Position numbers and translations under genes: made by a program
In this document: one piece after another, positions 25,228-33,425 of the stretch
Position numbering within the stretch: the stretch's first letter is position 1
Layout: every line of letters begins with the position of its first letter
NCBI RefSeq assembly: GCF_000455205.1
Contig: NZ_AUWQ01000014.1
Coordinates: 62,001 to 126,000, forward strand
Origin: Mycobacterium sp. UM_CSW
Lineage (GTDB): Bacteria > Actinomycetota > Actinomycetes > Mycobacteriales > Mycobacteriaceae
Reading direction: 5' to 3'
DNA length: 64,000 nt
Notes under the pieces: generated by a model
The model's input: the letters and a program-made list of their open reading frames with translations, nothing else
Database searches by the model: none
What the model was told of the DNA's origin: nothing

Positions 25228-25634
25228 TGTCGGACCGCGACGACGTTTTCGACCTCACCGTCCGGTACGCAACGGCAATCGACAGCCAGCAATACGGGCT
25301 TCTCACGACAGTCTTCACCGAGGATGCGCACGTCGACTACGGTGTGGTCGGCCAGTTGACCGGCGGCGCAGAGGTTGCACAGTTTATGGAGGCAGCCCAC
25401 GTCGGCGCGGCGCACACGATCCATCGAATGACCAACCAGGCCATAGCAATAGACACCGACACCGCGACGATGCGCACCTACGTCGACGCACTGATCCTGA
25501 TGGAGGACGGCTCGGGCGCGAACCCCGTCGGTTACTACGACGACCACGCCGTACGGACGCCGGACGGTTGGCGGATCGACCGTCGTACCTACACCTCGGT
25601 TCGGCTCGCGGCAGTGGCGGGCGCCCATGGGTGA
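25227..25634 (+). CDS. SnoaL/NTF2-like protein
   Basis: 135 residues. NTF2-like fold of the SnoaL_4 type: VRYATAIDSQQYGLLTTVF-TEDAHVDYG, HTIHRMTNQAIAIDTDTATM, and a final GWRIDRRTYTSVR. ATG overlaps the dehydrogenase stop by one base (TGATG), and the gene's own end overlaps the SDR start by 8 nt. The fold includes isomerases, cyclases and dehydratases; the reaction cannot be called. Confidence 0.85.
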   Translation: MSDRDDVFDLTVRYATAIDSQQYGLLTTVFTEDAHVDYGVVGQLTGGAEVAQFMEAAHVGAAHTIHRMTNQAIAIDTDTATMRTYVDALILMEDGSGANPVGYYDDHAVRTPDGWRIDRRTYTSVRLAAVAGAHG

Positions 25635-26460
25635 CATCGCACAAAGATACGGACCGTGGGCGGTGATCGTCGGCGCGTCCGACGGATGCGGCGCGCTGTT
25701 CGCCGAGCGGTTGGCGCAGGAAGGAGTGAACGTTGCGCTCGTCGCTCGTCGCCAGCACCTTCTCGACGCGGTGGCCGAGGCGATTCACGAGCGCACCGGT
25801 GCCGAAACTCGGACGCTAGCCATCGATCTCACCGAGGCCGACGCTTCGCAGTCCATTATCGACGCCACCGCAGATCTCGAGGTCGGCATGCTGGTGTACT
25901 GCGCCGGCGGGGATCCGAATTACCAACCTTTTCTTGCCAATCCGGTATCGGCGGCCGAAGCCCTGCTGCAACGCAACTGCCTGGTGCTGATGCGGTTGTG
26001 TCACCACTTCGCGGGCCTCATGGTTGAGCGAGGACGAGGCGGCATCGTGAACTTTACTTCGGGTGCTGCGCTGGCCGGCGGCCGAAACATGGTGGCATAC
26101 GGAGGAACCAAGGCCTTCGATATGGTTTTCACCGAGGGGCTGTGGGCGGAGTTGCACGACAAGGGTGTGGACGTCCTGGGTCTGGTCCTCGGCATGACCG
26201 ACACACCGGCTCTGCGGCAACTGGAGTTCGAGCGTGGCCGACTCAAATCTGTCGACGAGGTCCCCCCGGGTGCGGTGACCGCGGCGAGCGTGGTGAATGA
26301 GGCGTTCGCCAACCTTGGCAACGGACCGACGATCGCCACGGGCGATGACGTCCGGATGGCGTCTGAACTTTTCAAGTCCATGTCGCGCAACGAAGTGGTT
26401 CGTCTGATCATGCAGGCAAGTGCCGAAGTCATGGGTTCCGACGCGCGGCAACTGGATTAG
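25627..26460 (+). CDS. Short-chain dehydrogenase/reductase (SDR)
   Basis: 277 residues. Rossmann start IVGASDGCGALFAERLA, VYCAGG in place of NNAG, active site Ser in NFTSGAALAGG, Tyr-x-x-x-Lys as YGGTK. NAD(P)-dependent alcohol/ketone interconversion, substrate unknown. It overlaps the SnoaL-like gene by 8 nt and is followed after 8 bp by an F420-type gene, so all belong to one transcript. Confidence 0.87.
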   Translation: MGDIAQRYGPWAVIVGASDGCGALFAERLAQEGVNVALVARRQHLLDAVAEAIHERTGAETRTLAIDLTEADASQSIIDATADLEVGMLVYCAGGDPNYQPFLANPVSAAEALLQRNCLVLMRLCHHFAGLMVERGRGGIVNFTSGAALAGGRNMVAYGGTKAFDMVFTEGLWAELHDKGVDVLGLVLGMTDTPALRQLEFERGRLKSVDEVPPGAVTAASVVNEAFANLGNGPTIATGDDVRMASELFKSMSRNEVVRLIMQASAEVMGSDARQLD

Positions 26461-26468
26461 ACAGGGCT

Positions 26469-27422
26469 ATGTTCACCCTTCGCTTCGACATACGAGCGCC
26501 CTCCATCGGAGCGCCGGCCACCGAGTTGTACGCCGCGGCCAGTGAGATGTCGGCATGGGCCGAGCAGCATGGCTGTATCGCCGTTGTACTGTGCGAACAC
26601 CACTGCGCAGACGACGGTTATCTGCCGTCGCCGTTGCTGCTCGGCGCGGCCATTGCCGCTCGCACGAAGCAACTGATGATGAACCTGACGATTTTGCTGC
26701 CCTTCTACGATCCGGCGCGGCTGGCCGAGGACATGGCCGTGCTGGATCACATCAGCGCGGGCAGAGCCACCTATGTATTCGGAATCGGATATCGCGCTGA
26801 GGAATACGCTCACTTCGGACTCTCGATGTCCGACCGCGGCAGGCTGGCTGACGAGAAGCTCGGCCTGCTACGCCGCCTCCTTGCCGGCGAAGAGATCGAA
26901 CACGGCGGCAGGCGAATGAAGGTCACCCCACGACCGCGCACGCCGGAAGGTCCCATGATGAGCTGGGGCGGTGCCAGCCTGGCAGCCGCCCGGCGTGCTG
27001 GGCGCAACGGCCTCGGGTTGCTTGCCAACGGCGGCGTGCCCGGAATGCGGGAAGCCTACGAAAAAGCATGCCGCGACAACGGGTTCGAGCCCGGCTTCGT
27101 CCTCATCCCCGGACGTGACGCGGCGACCAACTGCTTTGTCGCCGACGACGTCGACGCGGCGTGGGATGAGATCGGCAAGTACCTCCTGCACGACGCAATG
27201 GCCTACTCGGAGTGGAACCCCGACAACGCCGTGTCCGCCAACATCACCACCGCCACAACCATCGACGAGCTTCGCAATACGTCGTCACATGTGATCCTCT
27301 CGGTCGACGAAGCGCGGGAGCGCATCGCAGCAGGCGAGGTGTTCAACATCTCGCCGTTATGCGGCGGGATACCGCCCGCGATCGCATGGCCCTACTTAAA
27401 GAGATTCGCCGAGCTGCACTAG
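26469..27422 (+). CDS. LLM-class F420-dependent oxidoreductase
   Basis: 317 residues, ATG 26469. Luciferase-like fold: VVLCEHHCADDGY, the ILLPFYDPARLAEDMAVLD helix, ISAGRATYVFGIGYRAEEY, and MMSWGGASLAAARRAGRNG. Last gene of the 24169-27422 operon; the following 222 bp hold only the P450 promoter region. Substrate unknown. Confidence 0.87.
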   Translation: MFTLRFDIRAPSIGAPATELYAAASEMSAWAEQHGCIAVVLCEHHCADDGYLPSPLLLGAAIAARTKQLMMNLTILLPFYDPARLAEDMAVLDHISAGRATYVFGIGYRAEEYAHFGLSMSDRGRLADEKLGLLRRLLAGEEIEHGGRRMKVTPRPRTPEGPMMSWGGASLAAARRAGRNGLGLLANGGVPGMREAYEKACRDNGFEPGFVLIPGRDAATNCFVADDVDAAWDEIGKYLLHDAMAYSEWNPDNAVSANITTATTIDELRNTSSHVILSVDEARERIAAGEVFNISPLCGGIPPAIAWPYLKRFAELH

Positions 27423-27521
27423 CCGAAAGGACATGAGATGACCCGGGACCGCGTGGCGCTACACGAAAGGATTACCTTCGCGAAGTGGGAGGGCGGCGTG
27501 GGGGCCTAGGCTCCAGCCGAT

Positions 27522-27537
27522 GAGAAGGCCAGTTCTC
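27522..27537. promoter_or_regulatory. Candidate operator box 6 (perfect palindrome)
   Basis: GAGAAGGCCAGTTCTC, a perfect GAGAA-N6-TTCTC match in the 222-bp gap before the P450 at 27645. No gene is seen in the gap; no clear -10 hexamer stands out. Confidence 0.5.
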
Positions 27538-27644
27538 GGCAGTCCGTGGCGGTCTTTACGCGGGGGCGGAGAAAGTGAGGCGCTGAACGGATCGGCCGCG
27601 TGACTCAAGATCACGTGGCGCACATCGAAACGTAAAGGAGGGCA

Positions 27645-28871
27645 ATGAGCGATCAGTCCGGCACGCCTCCGGGATCCGTTCACTTTGATCCCTTCTCGGA
27701 TGAATTCTTCAACGATCCGTTTGAGACTTACCGCCAACTACGCGATCGGGCGCCGGTCTACTACAGCACGCAGTACGACTTCTGGGCCCTTTCCCGCTAT
27801 GAGGATGTCGCGCCCGCGATGCGTGATCACGAAACGTATTCCTCGGCGAAGGGTGTGACCCTCGATCATTTCATCGATCCTGACGCGATGGTCCCCCACG
27901 GGGTGATCATCATGATGGACCCTCCGCAGCACACCAGGATGCGGTCGCTGGTGAACAAGGTATTCACCCCACGTGCAATCGCCAAGCTCGAGCCGATGAT
28001 CCGGAATGTGATCGACACAATCGCGCAGACCATCGATGTGACGTCGTTCGACATGGTCGAGGACTTCTCGGCGCTGTTCCCCGTCGAGATCATCACCACG
28101 ATGTTGGGGGTGCCGCCGGACGGTCGCCAGCAGATCCGGCACTGGCTCGACGCGCTGCTGGAACGCGAACCGGGAAACATCAGCACGACGCCGCACGGCC
28201 GCGAGTCGGCGGTGACCATGTGGAGGTATTACTACGACCTTGTCGTCGAGAAACGCGCCAACCCGCAAGACGACATGATTTCGCGACTCACCCAGGTCGA
28301 GGTCGAACGCGATGACGGCACCATGACCCGCCTCGACGACACGGAAATTTCGGCCTTTGCGTCGATGCTCGGCGGTGCGGGCGCCGAGACGGTGACCAAG
28401 CTGGTCGCCAGCGCCGCAGTGGTGTTTGCGCGACACCAGGACCAATGGCAGGCACTGAGGCGAGACCGAAGCCTCATCCCCGGCGCCTTCGAAGAGCTGC
28501 TGCGTTACGAGGGACCGTCACAATACGACATCCGTTGGAGCAAAGTCGATGTTGAGCTTCATGGCACGGTGATACCCCAGCACAAGCCGGTGATGCTCAT
28601 CAATGGTTCGGCGACCAGGGATGAGCGTGCGTTCGTCGATGCAGATCGCTTCGACATCTATCGTCGGCACTCCGGCCACAACCTGGGATTCGGCTACGGA
28701 ATACACAGCTGTCTCGGCGCGGCACTGGCGCGCATGGAGGGACGCATTGCCATCGATGTCCTGTTGGACTTGATCCCCGAGTTCGAGGTGGACGTCGCGG
28801 GCCTGCAACGGGTCAAGATGCCGAATGTCTTCGGATGGGGACGCGTACCCGTGCGTGCGGTAGCGCAATGA
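27645..28871 (+). CDS. Cytochrome P450
   Basis: 408 residues, ATG 27645 preceded by AAAGGAGG. Seen: I-helix MLGGAGAETVTKL (acid-Thr pair replaced by Glu-Thr), EELLRYEGPSQ helix, and heme loop GFGYGIHSCLGAALAR with Cys356. It is a close paralogue of the P450 at 30194, which lies on the other strand (both have FDPFS-x-x-FF, APVYYS, DFWAL-x-RYEDVAPA and DHETYSSAKG). One of three P450s in the 27-47 kb part. It is followed after 63 bp by a DAP-dehydrogenase-like gene. Confidence 0.9.
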   Translation: MSDQSGTPPGSVHFDPFSDEFFNDPFETYRQLRDRAPVYYSTQYDFWALSRYEDVAPAMRDHETYSSAKGVTLDHFIDPDAMVPHGVIIMMDPPQHTRMRSLVNKVFTPRAIAKLEPMIRNVIDTIAQTIDVTSFDMVEDFSALFPVEIITTMLGVPPDGRQQIRHWLDALLEREPGNISTTPHGRESAVTMWRYYYDLVVEKRANPQDDMISRLTQVEVERDDGTMTRLDDTEISAFASMLGGAGAETVTKLVASAAVVFARHQDQWQALRRDRSLIPGAFEELLRYEGPSQYDIRWSKVDVELHGTVIPQHKPVMLINGSATRDERAFVDADRFDIYRRHSGHNLGFGYGIHSCLGAALARMEGRIAIDVLLDLIPEFEVDVAGLQRVKMPNVFGWGRVPVRAVAQ

Positions 28872-28934
28872 TCCGCCGTAACCGTGGAGCACGATGATGT
28901 CGGCTCCTGGCAAAACGACATAGGAGATTGAACG

Positions 28935-30059
28935 GTGGCAACTGAGAAGTCTGGAAGGTATCGCGTTGTTCACGTAGGTACGGGACTGACCGGGAAGGAG
29001 GCACTCCGGGCAATCATCGATGATCCGGCACTGGAACTCGTCGGAGTCAAAGTGTCCACGCCCGAGAAGGCCGGAGTCGACGTGGGTCGCCTGTGTGGCG
29101 GAGCGGATGTCGGTATATCGGCAACCGACGACCTCGACGCGGTGCTGGCTCTCACGCCGGACTGTGTTACCTACTGTGCCACCGCCGTCCGGCGCGAGAA
29201 CGATGCAATTGCCGACATCGTCACCTACCTCGAGGCGGGGATCAACGTTGTGACGATCTCGACGATCCCGATGGTGTACCCGCCTGCGGCGCCGCCGGAG
29301 TGGCGCACGGCCGTAGCAGCCGCAGCGGCAAAGGGTAATTCGACTTTCTACGCCACCGGCGCCGAGCCGGGCTTTATCAGTCTTAACATCCCTACCGCCC
29401 TGCTTGCCGGCGCTGGAATCGTGGAGTCCTATCGGATGGACGAATACGCGATCGACCTCGACAAGTCCTATCCCATTTGGGATGTCTTACATGAATCCAT
29501 GGGGTTTGGAAAGCCAGACGGCCACGTGCCCGCTCGAATCGCGTCGGGCAAGGTCAACCACGATTGGGAGACCGTGGTGCGCTACATCGCCGACATCCTC
29601 GGCCTGGAACTCGACGGAGTTGAGCTGGATTGGGAAACGTTGCTCGCACCAACGGATCTGGAAACCGCAATCGGCGTGATTCCGGAAGGGACGATTTGCG
29701 CGCACCGGTGGCAGCTCGCCGGCGTCATCGATGATCGGCCAGTGGTCGCGGTGCAGTATTTCGCAACGGTAAGCTCTACACCCTGGCCGCAGCGGTGGCC
29801 GAGGCCGTCGAGGGAAAACCAAGGTGGCATGGTCATCCGAGTCGAGGGACAGCCCAGTATGTGTCTGGAACTGTACTTCGAGCAATCGCCATCGGATCGA
29901 GTCAATCCGGGTGTCGCGGTCACAGCGCTGGCTGCGGTCAACTCCATACCCGAAGTCGTCGACGCCGCACCTGGAGTACTTGGCTATCCCTTGGCGGGTC
30001 CAGCAGTCGTGAGCAGGCAATCACGAACTAGATCTCTCCGTTATCGCGCTACCCGCTGA
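28935..30059 (+). CDS. DAP-dehydrogenase/dihydrodipicolinate-reductase-like oxidoreductase, copy 1
   Basis: 374 residues from GTG 28935 (GGAGATTG upstream). N-terminal Rossmann VVHVGTGLTGKEALRAII with ELVGVKVSTPEKAGVDVGRL, central Cys/Thr-rich substrate region, and the C-terminal domain seen in 2,4-diaminopentanoate dehydrogenase-like proteins (VNSIPEVVDAAPG). It is much longer than true DapB (~250 aa) and lies in no lysine context. First of six paralogues in 22 kb. The last ~12 residues differ from the paralogues; I considered a frameshift but the in-frame alignment holds to PGVLGYPL. Reaction unknown. Confidence 0.82.
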   Translation: MATEKSGRYRVVHVGTGLTGKEALRAIIDDPALELVGVKVSTPEKAGVDVGRLCGGADVGISATDDLDAVLALTPDCVTYCATAVRRENDAIADIVTYLEAGINVVTISTIPMVYPPAAPPEWRTAVAAAAAKGNSTFYATGAEPGFISLNIPTALLAGAGIVESYRMDEYAIDLDKSYPIWDVLHESMGFGKPDGHVPARIASGKVNHDWETVVRYIADILGLELDGVELDWETLLAPTDLETAIGVIPEGTICAHRWQLAGVIDDRPVVAVQYFATVSSTPWPQRWPRPSRENQGGMVIRVEGQPSMCLELYFEQSPSDRVNPGVAVTALAAVNSIPEVVDAAPGVLGYPLAGPAVVSRQSRTRSLRYRATR

Positions 30060-30136
30060 TGGCACGGTCGACGACCACATCAAGGCGCCAAACCTCAACC
30101 TACAATGCTGTCTTCACGCAGGAAGTTCACGGTGTA

Positions 30137-30154
30137 GGCCTGATACGTCAGGCC
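30137..30154. terminator. Hairpin between convergent genes
   Basis: GGCCTGA-TACG-TCAGGCC: 7-bp perfect stem with 4-nt loop, in the 134-bp gap between the convergent copy-1 gene and the P450 at 30194. No U-tract follows, as is common for mycobacterial hairpins. It could end transcription from both sides. The rest of the gap holds nothing else. Confidence 0.4.
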
Positions 30155-30193
30155 GTTGCGATCGAGGCCGATGAGATCGAGAGCGAACGCGAC

Positions 30194-31426
30194 TCAACCC
30201 CTCTTTCGCACGGGCACATTGGCCCAGCCAAAAACATTCGACATGGCCACCCGGCGCAACCCGCCGCGGTCGACTTCGTACTCGGGGATGAGGTCGAGCA
30301 GCGCGTCGAGTGCGATGCGGCTTTCCATCCTCGCCAGCGCCGCTCCCAGACAGCTGTGGATGCCGTAGCCGAAGGCGAGATTGAAGCCCATCTTGCGCTC
30401 ACGGTCGATGTCCAGGCGATCGGGATCCGGGAACATCCGTTCATCGCGCGTCGCTGAGCCGGTGACGAGCAGCACGGCGCTACCTTCGGGAATCACCTTG
30501 CCGTGCAGCATCACATCGCGGGTGGCAGTGCGAACCTGGTACTGCGACGGTGCCTCGTAGCGCAACAACTCTTCGATTGCCGCGGGAATCTTGCTGCGGT
30601 CCTGGCGCAACTTCTGCCACTGGTCGGGAAAGTCGGCGAAGGCCACGATGGCGTTGCCGATCAGCTTGGTCACCGTCTCCGCGCCAGCGCCTCCGAGCAT
30701 GGTCGCGAACCCGGTGATGTCTACGTCGCTGAGTTTCTCCACTTTCCCGTCACGCTCGATCTCCGTCTCGATGAGCCGGCTGATCATGTCATCGCGGGGT
30801 TCGGCGCGCCGCTGCTGCACAAGGTTGTAGTAGTAGATACCGGTCTTCGTCGACGCCTCGAAACCCTCTGCGGGGACGGCGATCTGCCCCGGGCGTCGTT
30901 CGAGCAGCAGGTCGAGCCAGTGCCGAATCTGATCACGATCCTGCTTCGGCACCCCGAGCATGGTGGTGATGATCTCGTTCGGAAACAGGGCCGAGAAGTC
31001 GGCGACCACGTCGAAGGAAGACGGGTCGATAGCGTGGATACGTTCGTAAACCTTATCGCGCACCATGCCTTCCAGCGCGGCAATGGCGCGCGGGGTGAAC
31101 ACACTACTGACCAGTCCGCGCATCTTGTTGTGCTCCGGTGGGTCCATCGAAATGATCACCTTCGGCACCGGTAGCGCATCGTCGTGCGCGTGCACCATGT
31201 CCAGGGTCGCGCCCTTGGCCGACGAATAGGTTTCGTGGTCCTTGGTGGCGGGCGCCACGTCTTCGTACCGGGTAAGGGCCCAGAAATCCCACTTGGCGCT
31301 GTAATAGACGGGCGCTTCGTCGCGTAGCCGACGATAGGTGTCAAATGCGCCGTCGAAGAAGTCCTGAGAGAACGGGTCGAATTCCACTGGATCACCGACA
31401 ACAGCCTCTGGTGTCGCCGCGCTCAT
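30194..31426 (-). CDS. Cytochrome P450
   Basis: 410 residues. ATG 31426 is chosen because it overlaps the TGA of the CoA-transferase (ATGA). Seen: I-helix MLGGAGAETVTKL, EELLRYEAPSQ helix, heme loop AFGYGIHSCLGAALAR with Cys359. Close paralogue of the P450 at 27645. Co-transcribed with a CaiB CoA-transferase, which suggests that its substrate or product is handled as a CoA ester (inference). Confidence 0.9.
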   Translation of the reverse strand: MSAATPEAVVGDPVEFDPFSQDFFDGAFDTYRRLRDEAPVYYSAKWDFWALTRYEDVAPATKDHETYSSAKGATLDMVHAHDDALPVPKVIISMDPPEHNKMRGLVSSVFTPRAIAALEGMVRDKVYERIHAIDPSSFDVVADFSALFPNEIITTMLGVPKQDRDQIRHWLDLLLERRPGQIAVPAEGFEASTKTGIYYYNLVQQRRAEPRDDMISRLIETEIERDGKVEKLSDVDITGFATMLGGAGAETVTKLIGNAIVAFADFPDQWQKLRQDRSKIPAAIEELLRYEAPSQYQVRTATRDVMLHGKVIPEGSAVLLVTGSATRDERMFPDPDRLDIDRERKMGFNLAFGYGIHSCLGAALARMESRIALDALLDLIPEYEVDRGGLRRVAMSNVFGWANVPVRKRG

Positions 31427-32655
31427 AGAATCGCCCCGTTCTCTTTGTAATTCGCGATGGTGTCCCAATCCAAGCCTGCCTCCATCAACACCTCTTCAGT
31501 GTGTTGGCCGTGTTCGGGAGCCCCCGGCGGGACAACGGCCTGTTCGTCGAACTGGACGGGGTTGGTAGGCAGTGCGTACGGCGAACCGTTCATCGTCGTC
31601 GTGTGCGCGATATAGCCATTCGCGGTCACCGCCGGGTCGTGGCACACCTCCCCCGGCGTCTGCACCACGCCCCAGGCGCCGGAAAGGTCTGCGAGGGCTT
31701 CACGCCATTCGGCCAGTGTGCGTTGGGCGAACGCATTGTCCATCAGCGAAATCAGTTCCGTCCGGTTGGCGAAACGTGTTGCCGCCTCCGCAAATCGCGC
31801 ATCATCGACGAGCTCGGGCAGGCCGATGGCGCGCATCGCTTCCGGGTAGAACTTGTCGAGTTGCAGCATCATCAGCTGGACGTAGCGATCGTCTTTGGTG
31901 CGGTAGGTCCCAACCAACGGATTGGGCGCGTCGGCGTGGCGCCAGTTCGGGACCGCGCCGCCGCCGTGGATCTGGCTGACGGCGATGTCCGGGCTGAGGT
32001 TCCAGGCCGCAAGCCCGAGGAGGGAGACATCCACCAGCGATCCCTGTCCGGTGGTCGCCTTTCGGTACAGCGCGGCGGCGATGCCGCCGGCGATCGTCAT
32101 TCCTCCGAGCAGGTCGCCGAAAGCGGGTCGCGAGCGCACCAGTTCCTCGGCGTCCTCGGTGAGCATGGTGGCGATGCCGCCGCGCGCCCAGTAGGAAACG
32201 CCGTCATAACCGGGCTTGTCGGCATCGGGCCCCTTCGGACCGTGGCCCGACCCGCGTACGTACACGATGCTTGGGTTGGCGGCTCTGATGTCGTCGACGT
32301 CGATGCCCATTTTCTTGCGCCGGCTGGGCAGGTAGCTGGTGAGGAACACATCGCAGGTCGCGGCCAGCTTGCGGATAACGTCTTGGCCGCCGGGAGTACT
32401 GAGATCGACGCCGATCGACTTCTTCCCCCGATTGGGTATCTCGATCATGTAGTTGACCGTGCCACCACCCTCGTCCACGATGCCCATCGTGACGAGGCCG
32501 CGTTGCGGGTCACCTCCCTCACGCGGCTCGACCTTGATGACCTCGGCCCCCCATTCCGCCAGGATGGCGCCGGCCGACGGAACAAAGGTCCACGCGGCAA
32601 CCTCCAGCACGCGGACACCGCTGAGTACTTTGTCGGCGGAAATGACGGCCTCCAT
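31423..32655 (-). CDS. CaiB/BaiF (class III) CoA-transferase
   Basis: 410 residues, ATG 32655. Moves CoA from a donor thioester to a carboxylic acid. Seen: LSGVRVLEVAAWTFVPSAGA, GAEVIKVEPREGGDPQRG, IGVDLSTPGGQDVIRKL, YVRGSGHGPKGP, and an Asp in the FGDLLGGM motif at the position of the family nucleophile. One CaiB unit of normal length, unlike the fused enzyme at 12357. First gene of a two-gene operon with the P450. Confidence 0.9.
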   Translation of the reverse strand: MEAVISADKVLSGVRVLEVAAWTFVPSAGAILAEWGAEVIKVEPREGGDPQRGLVTMGIVDEGGGTVNYMIEIPNRGKKSIGVDLSTPGGQDVIRKLAATCDVFLTSYLPSRRKKMGIDVDDIRAANPSIVYVRGSGHGPKGPDADKPGYDGVSYWARGGIATMLTEDAEELVRSRPAFGDLLGGMTIAGGIAAALYRKATTGQGSLVDVSLLGLAAWNLSPDIAVSQIHGGGAVPNWRHADAPNPLVGTYRTKDDRYVQLMMLQLDKFYPEAMRAIGLPELVDDARFAEAATRFANRTELISLMDNAFAQRTLAEWREALADLSGAWGVVQTPGEVCHDPAVTANGYIAHTTTMNGSPYALPTNPVQFDEQAVVPPGAPEHGQHTEEVLMEAGLDWDTIANYKENGAIL

Positions 32656-32725
32656 TGGTCGGGGTGGGACAGGTGCGAGCGCACCAATAGCTTAGCAACG
32701 GCGGAAACGCCTGCTCACATTGAAT

Positions 32726-32741
32726 GAGAATGTCAGTTTCC
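32726..32741. promoter_or_regulatory. Candidate operator box 7
   Basis: GAGAATGTCAGTTTCC, ~70 bp upstream of the CoA-transferase start (minus strand). The right half is TTTCC instead of TTCTC, as in box 9. Confidence 0.38.
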
Positions 32742-32779
32742 GCCCAGCTTGTAAACCAAGGGCACCATGCGGAACGGAC

Positions 32780-33349
32780 CTACGGGCACGCCGACAGCCG
32801 TTCCGGCAGGCCCGGATCCCCATCGGCCCAAAAAGCCTGCCAAGTCGGCATGCGTTGGGGCATGGCCGCGCGCAACGGAATGTCGGTCGGCCAGCGCATG
32901 AACTCTGGCCCCGGTCGCTCCGTCACATCGACTGAATACCAGGGATGCTCGCGCCGCTTCACGAAACACCACTGGCCATCGCGGCGCTCATAGACGTCGT
33001 CGTAACGCATCGTGATCACATACCAACCATCGCCGTCCTCGTGTTCCGCCCGGCAGTAGACAGATCCACTTGCATAATCGGCATCGAAGAAGTCGAATTG
33101 GTGACCACAGATCAGATGAATGCTGCGGTAGAACCGTCGAAGCACGCGGTCGTACCAACGCTTCAACGCATCCCGGCCACTGCCCTCCGCGCCTGCGTCG
33201 ACATCGTCGACGAACAGGGCCACCAAGGCGTCGAGGTCCCGGGCATCGAGGGCCATCGCATATTTGCTGGGCAGCTGACTGATTGCGAGGCTCGATTCCA
33301 CCCGGTCCAATCTGTCGTCGGCTCTTGAGCTCCGCATTTCTGTGGCCAT
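32780..33349 (-). CDS. SnoaL/NTF2-like protein
   Basis: 189 residues, ATG 33349. SnoaL_4-type fold: ISQLPSKYAMALDARDLDAL opening, HLICGHQFDFFDADYASG, YVITMRYDDVYERRDGQW. The ~40-residue proline-rich C-terminal tail (MPTWQAFWADGDPGLPERL) is longer than in the two other SnoaL-like proteins here. It is divergent from the acyl-CoA ligase at 33426 and shares its promoter region. Function unknown. Confidence 0.83.
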   Translation of the reverse strand: MATEMRSSRADDRLDRVESSLAISQLPSKYAMALDARDLDALVALFVDDVDAGAEGSGRDALKRWYDRVLRRFYRSIHLICGHQFDFFDADYASGSVYCRAEHEDGDGWYVITMRYDDVYERRDGQWCFVKRREHPWYSVDVTERPGPEFMRWPTDIPLRAAMPQRMPTWQAFWADGDPGLPERLSACP

Positions 33350-33379
33350 GGCGGATATTGTAAGCGGAGCCCGGTGAGC

Positions 33380-33395
33380 GAGAACCGGTGTTACC
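33380..33395. promoter_or_regulatory. Candidate operator box 8
   Basis: GAGAACCGGTGTTACC, a GAGAA-N6-TTxxC variant. It ends 15 nt before TACTATCCTG, exactly as box 2 does at 7.2 kb. Confidence 0.42.
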
Positions 33396-33397
33396 GT

Positions 33398-33420
33398 TTT
33401 CCGGAAAGCCTACTATCCTG
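33398..33420 (+). promoter_or_regulatory. Candidate promoter core, twin of the one at 7238
   Basis: TTTCCGGAAA then TACTATCCTG, ending 5 nt before ATG 33426. With TACTAT as -10 the transcript would start within a few bases of the ATG, so the ligase mRNA may be nearly leaderless; no ribosome-binding site is visible. Confidence 0.48.
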
Positions 33421-33425
33421 CGGTC

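Noticed and set aside
29700-30059. Possible frameshift in DAP-DH-like copy 1
   Set aside because: An alternative frame looks protein-like for ~25 codons, but the annotated frame aligns with the paralogues through the VEGQPSM and VNSIPEVVDAAPG motifs, so no shift is needed.
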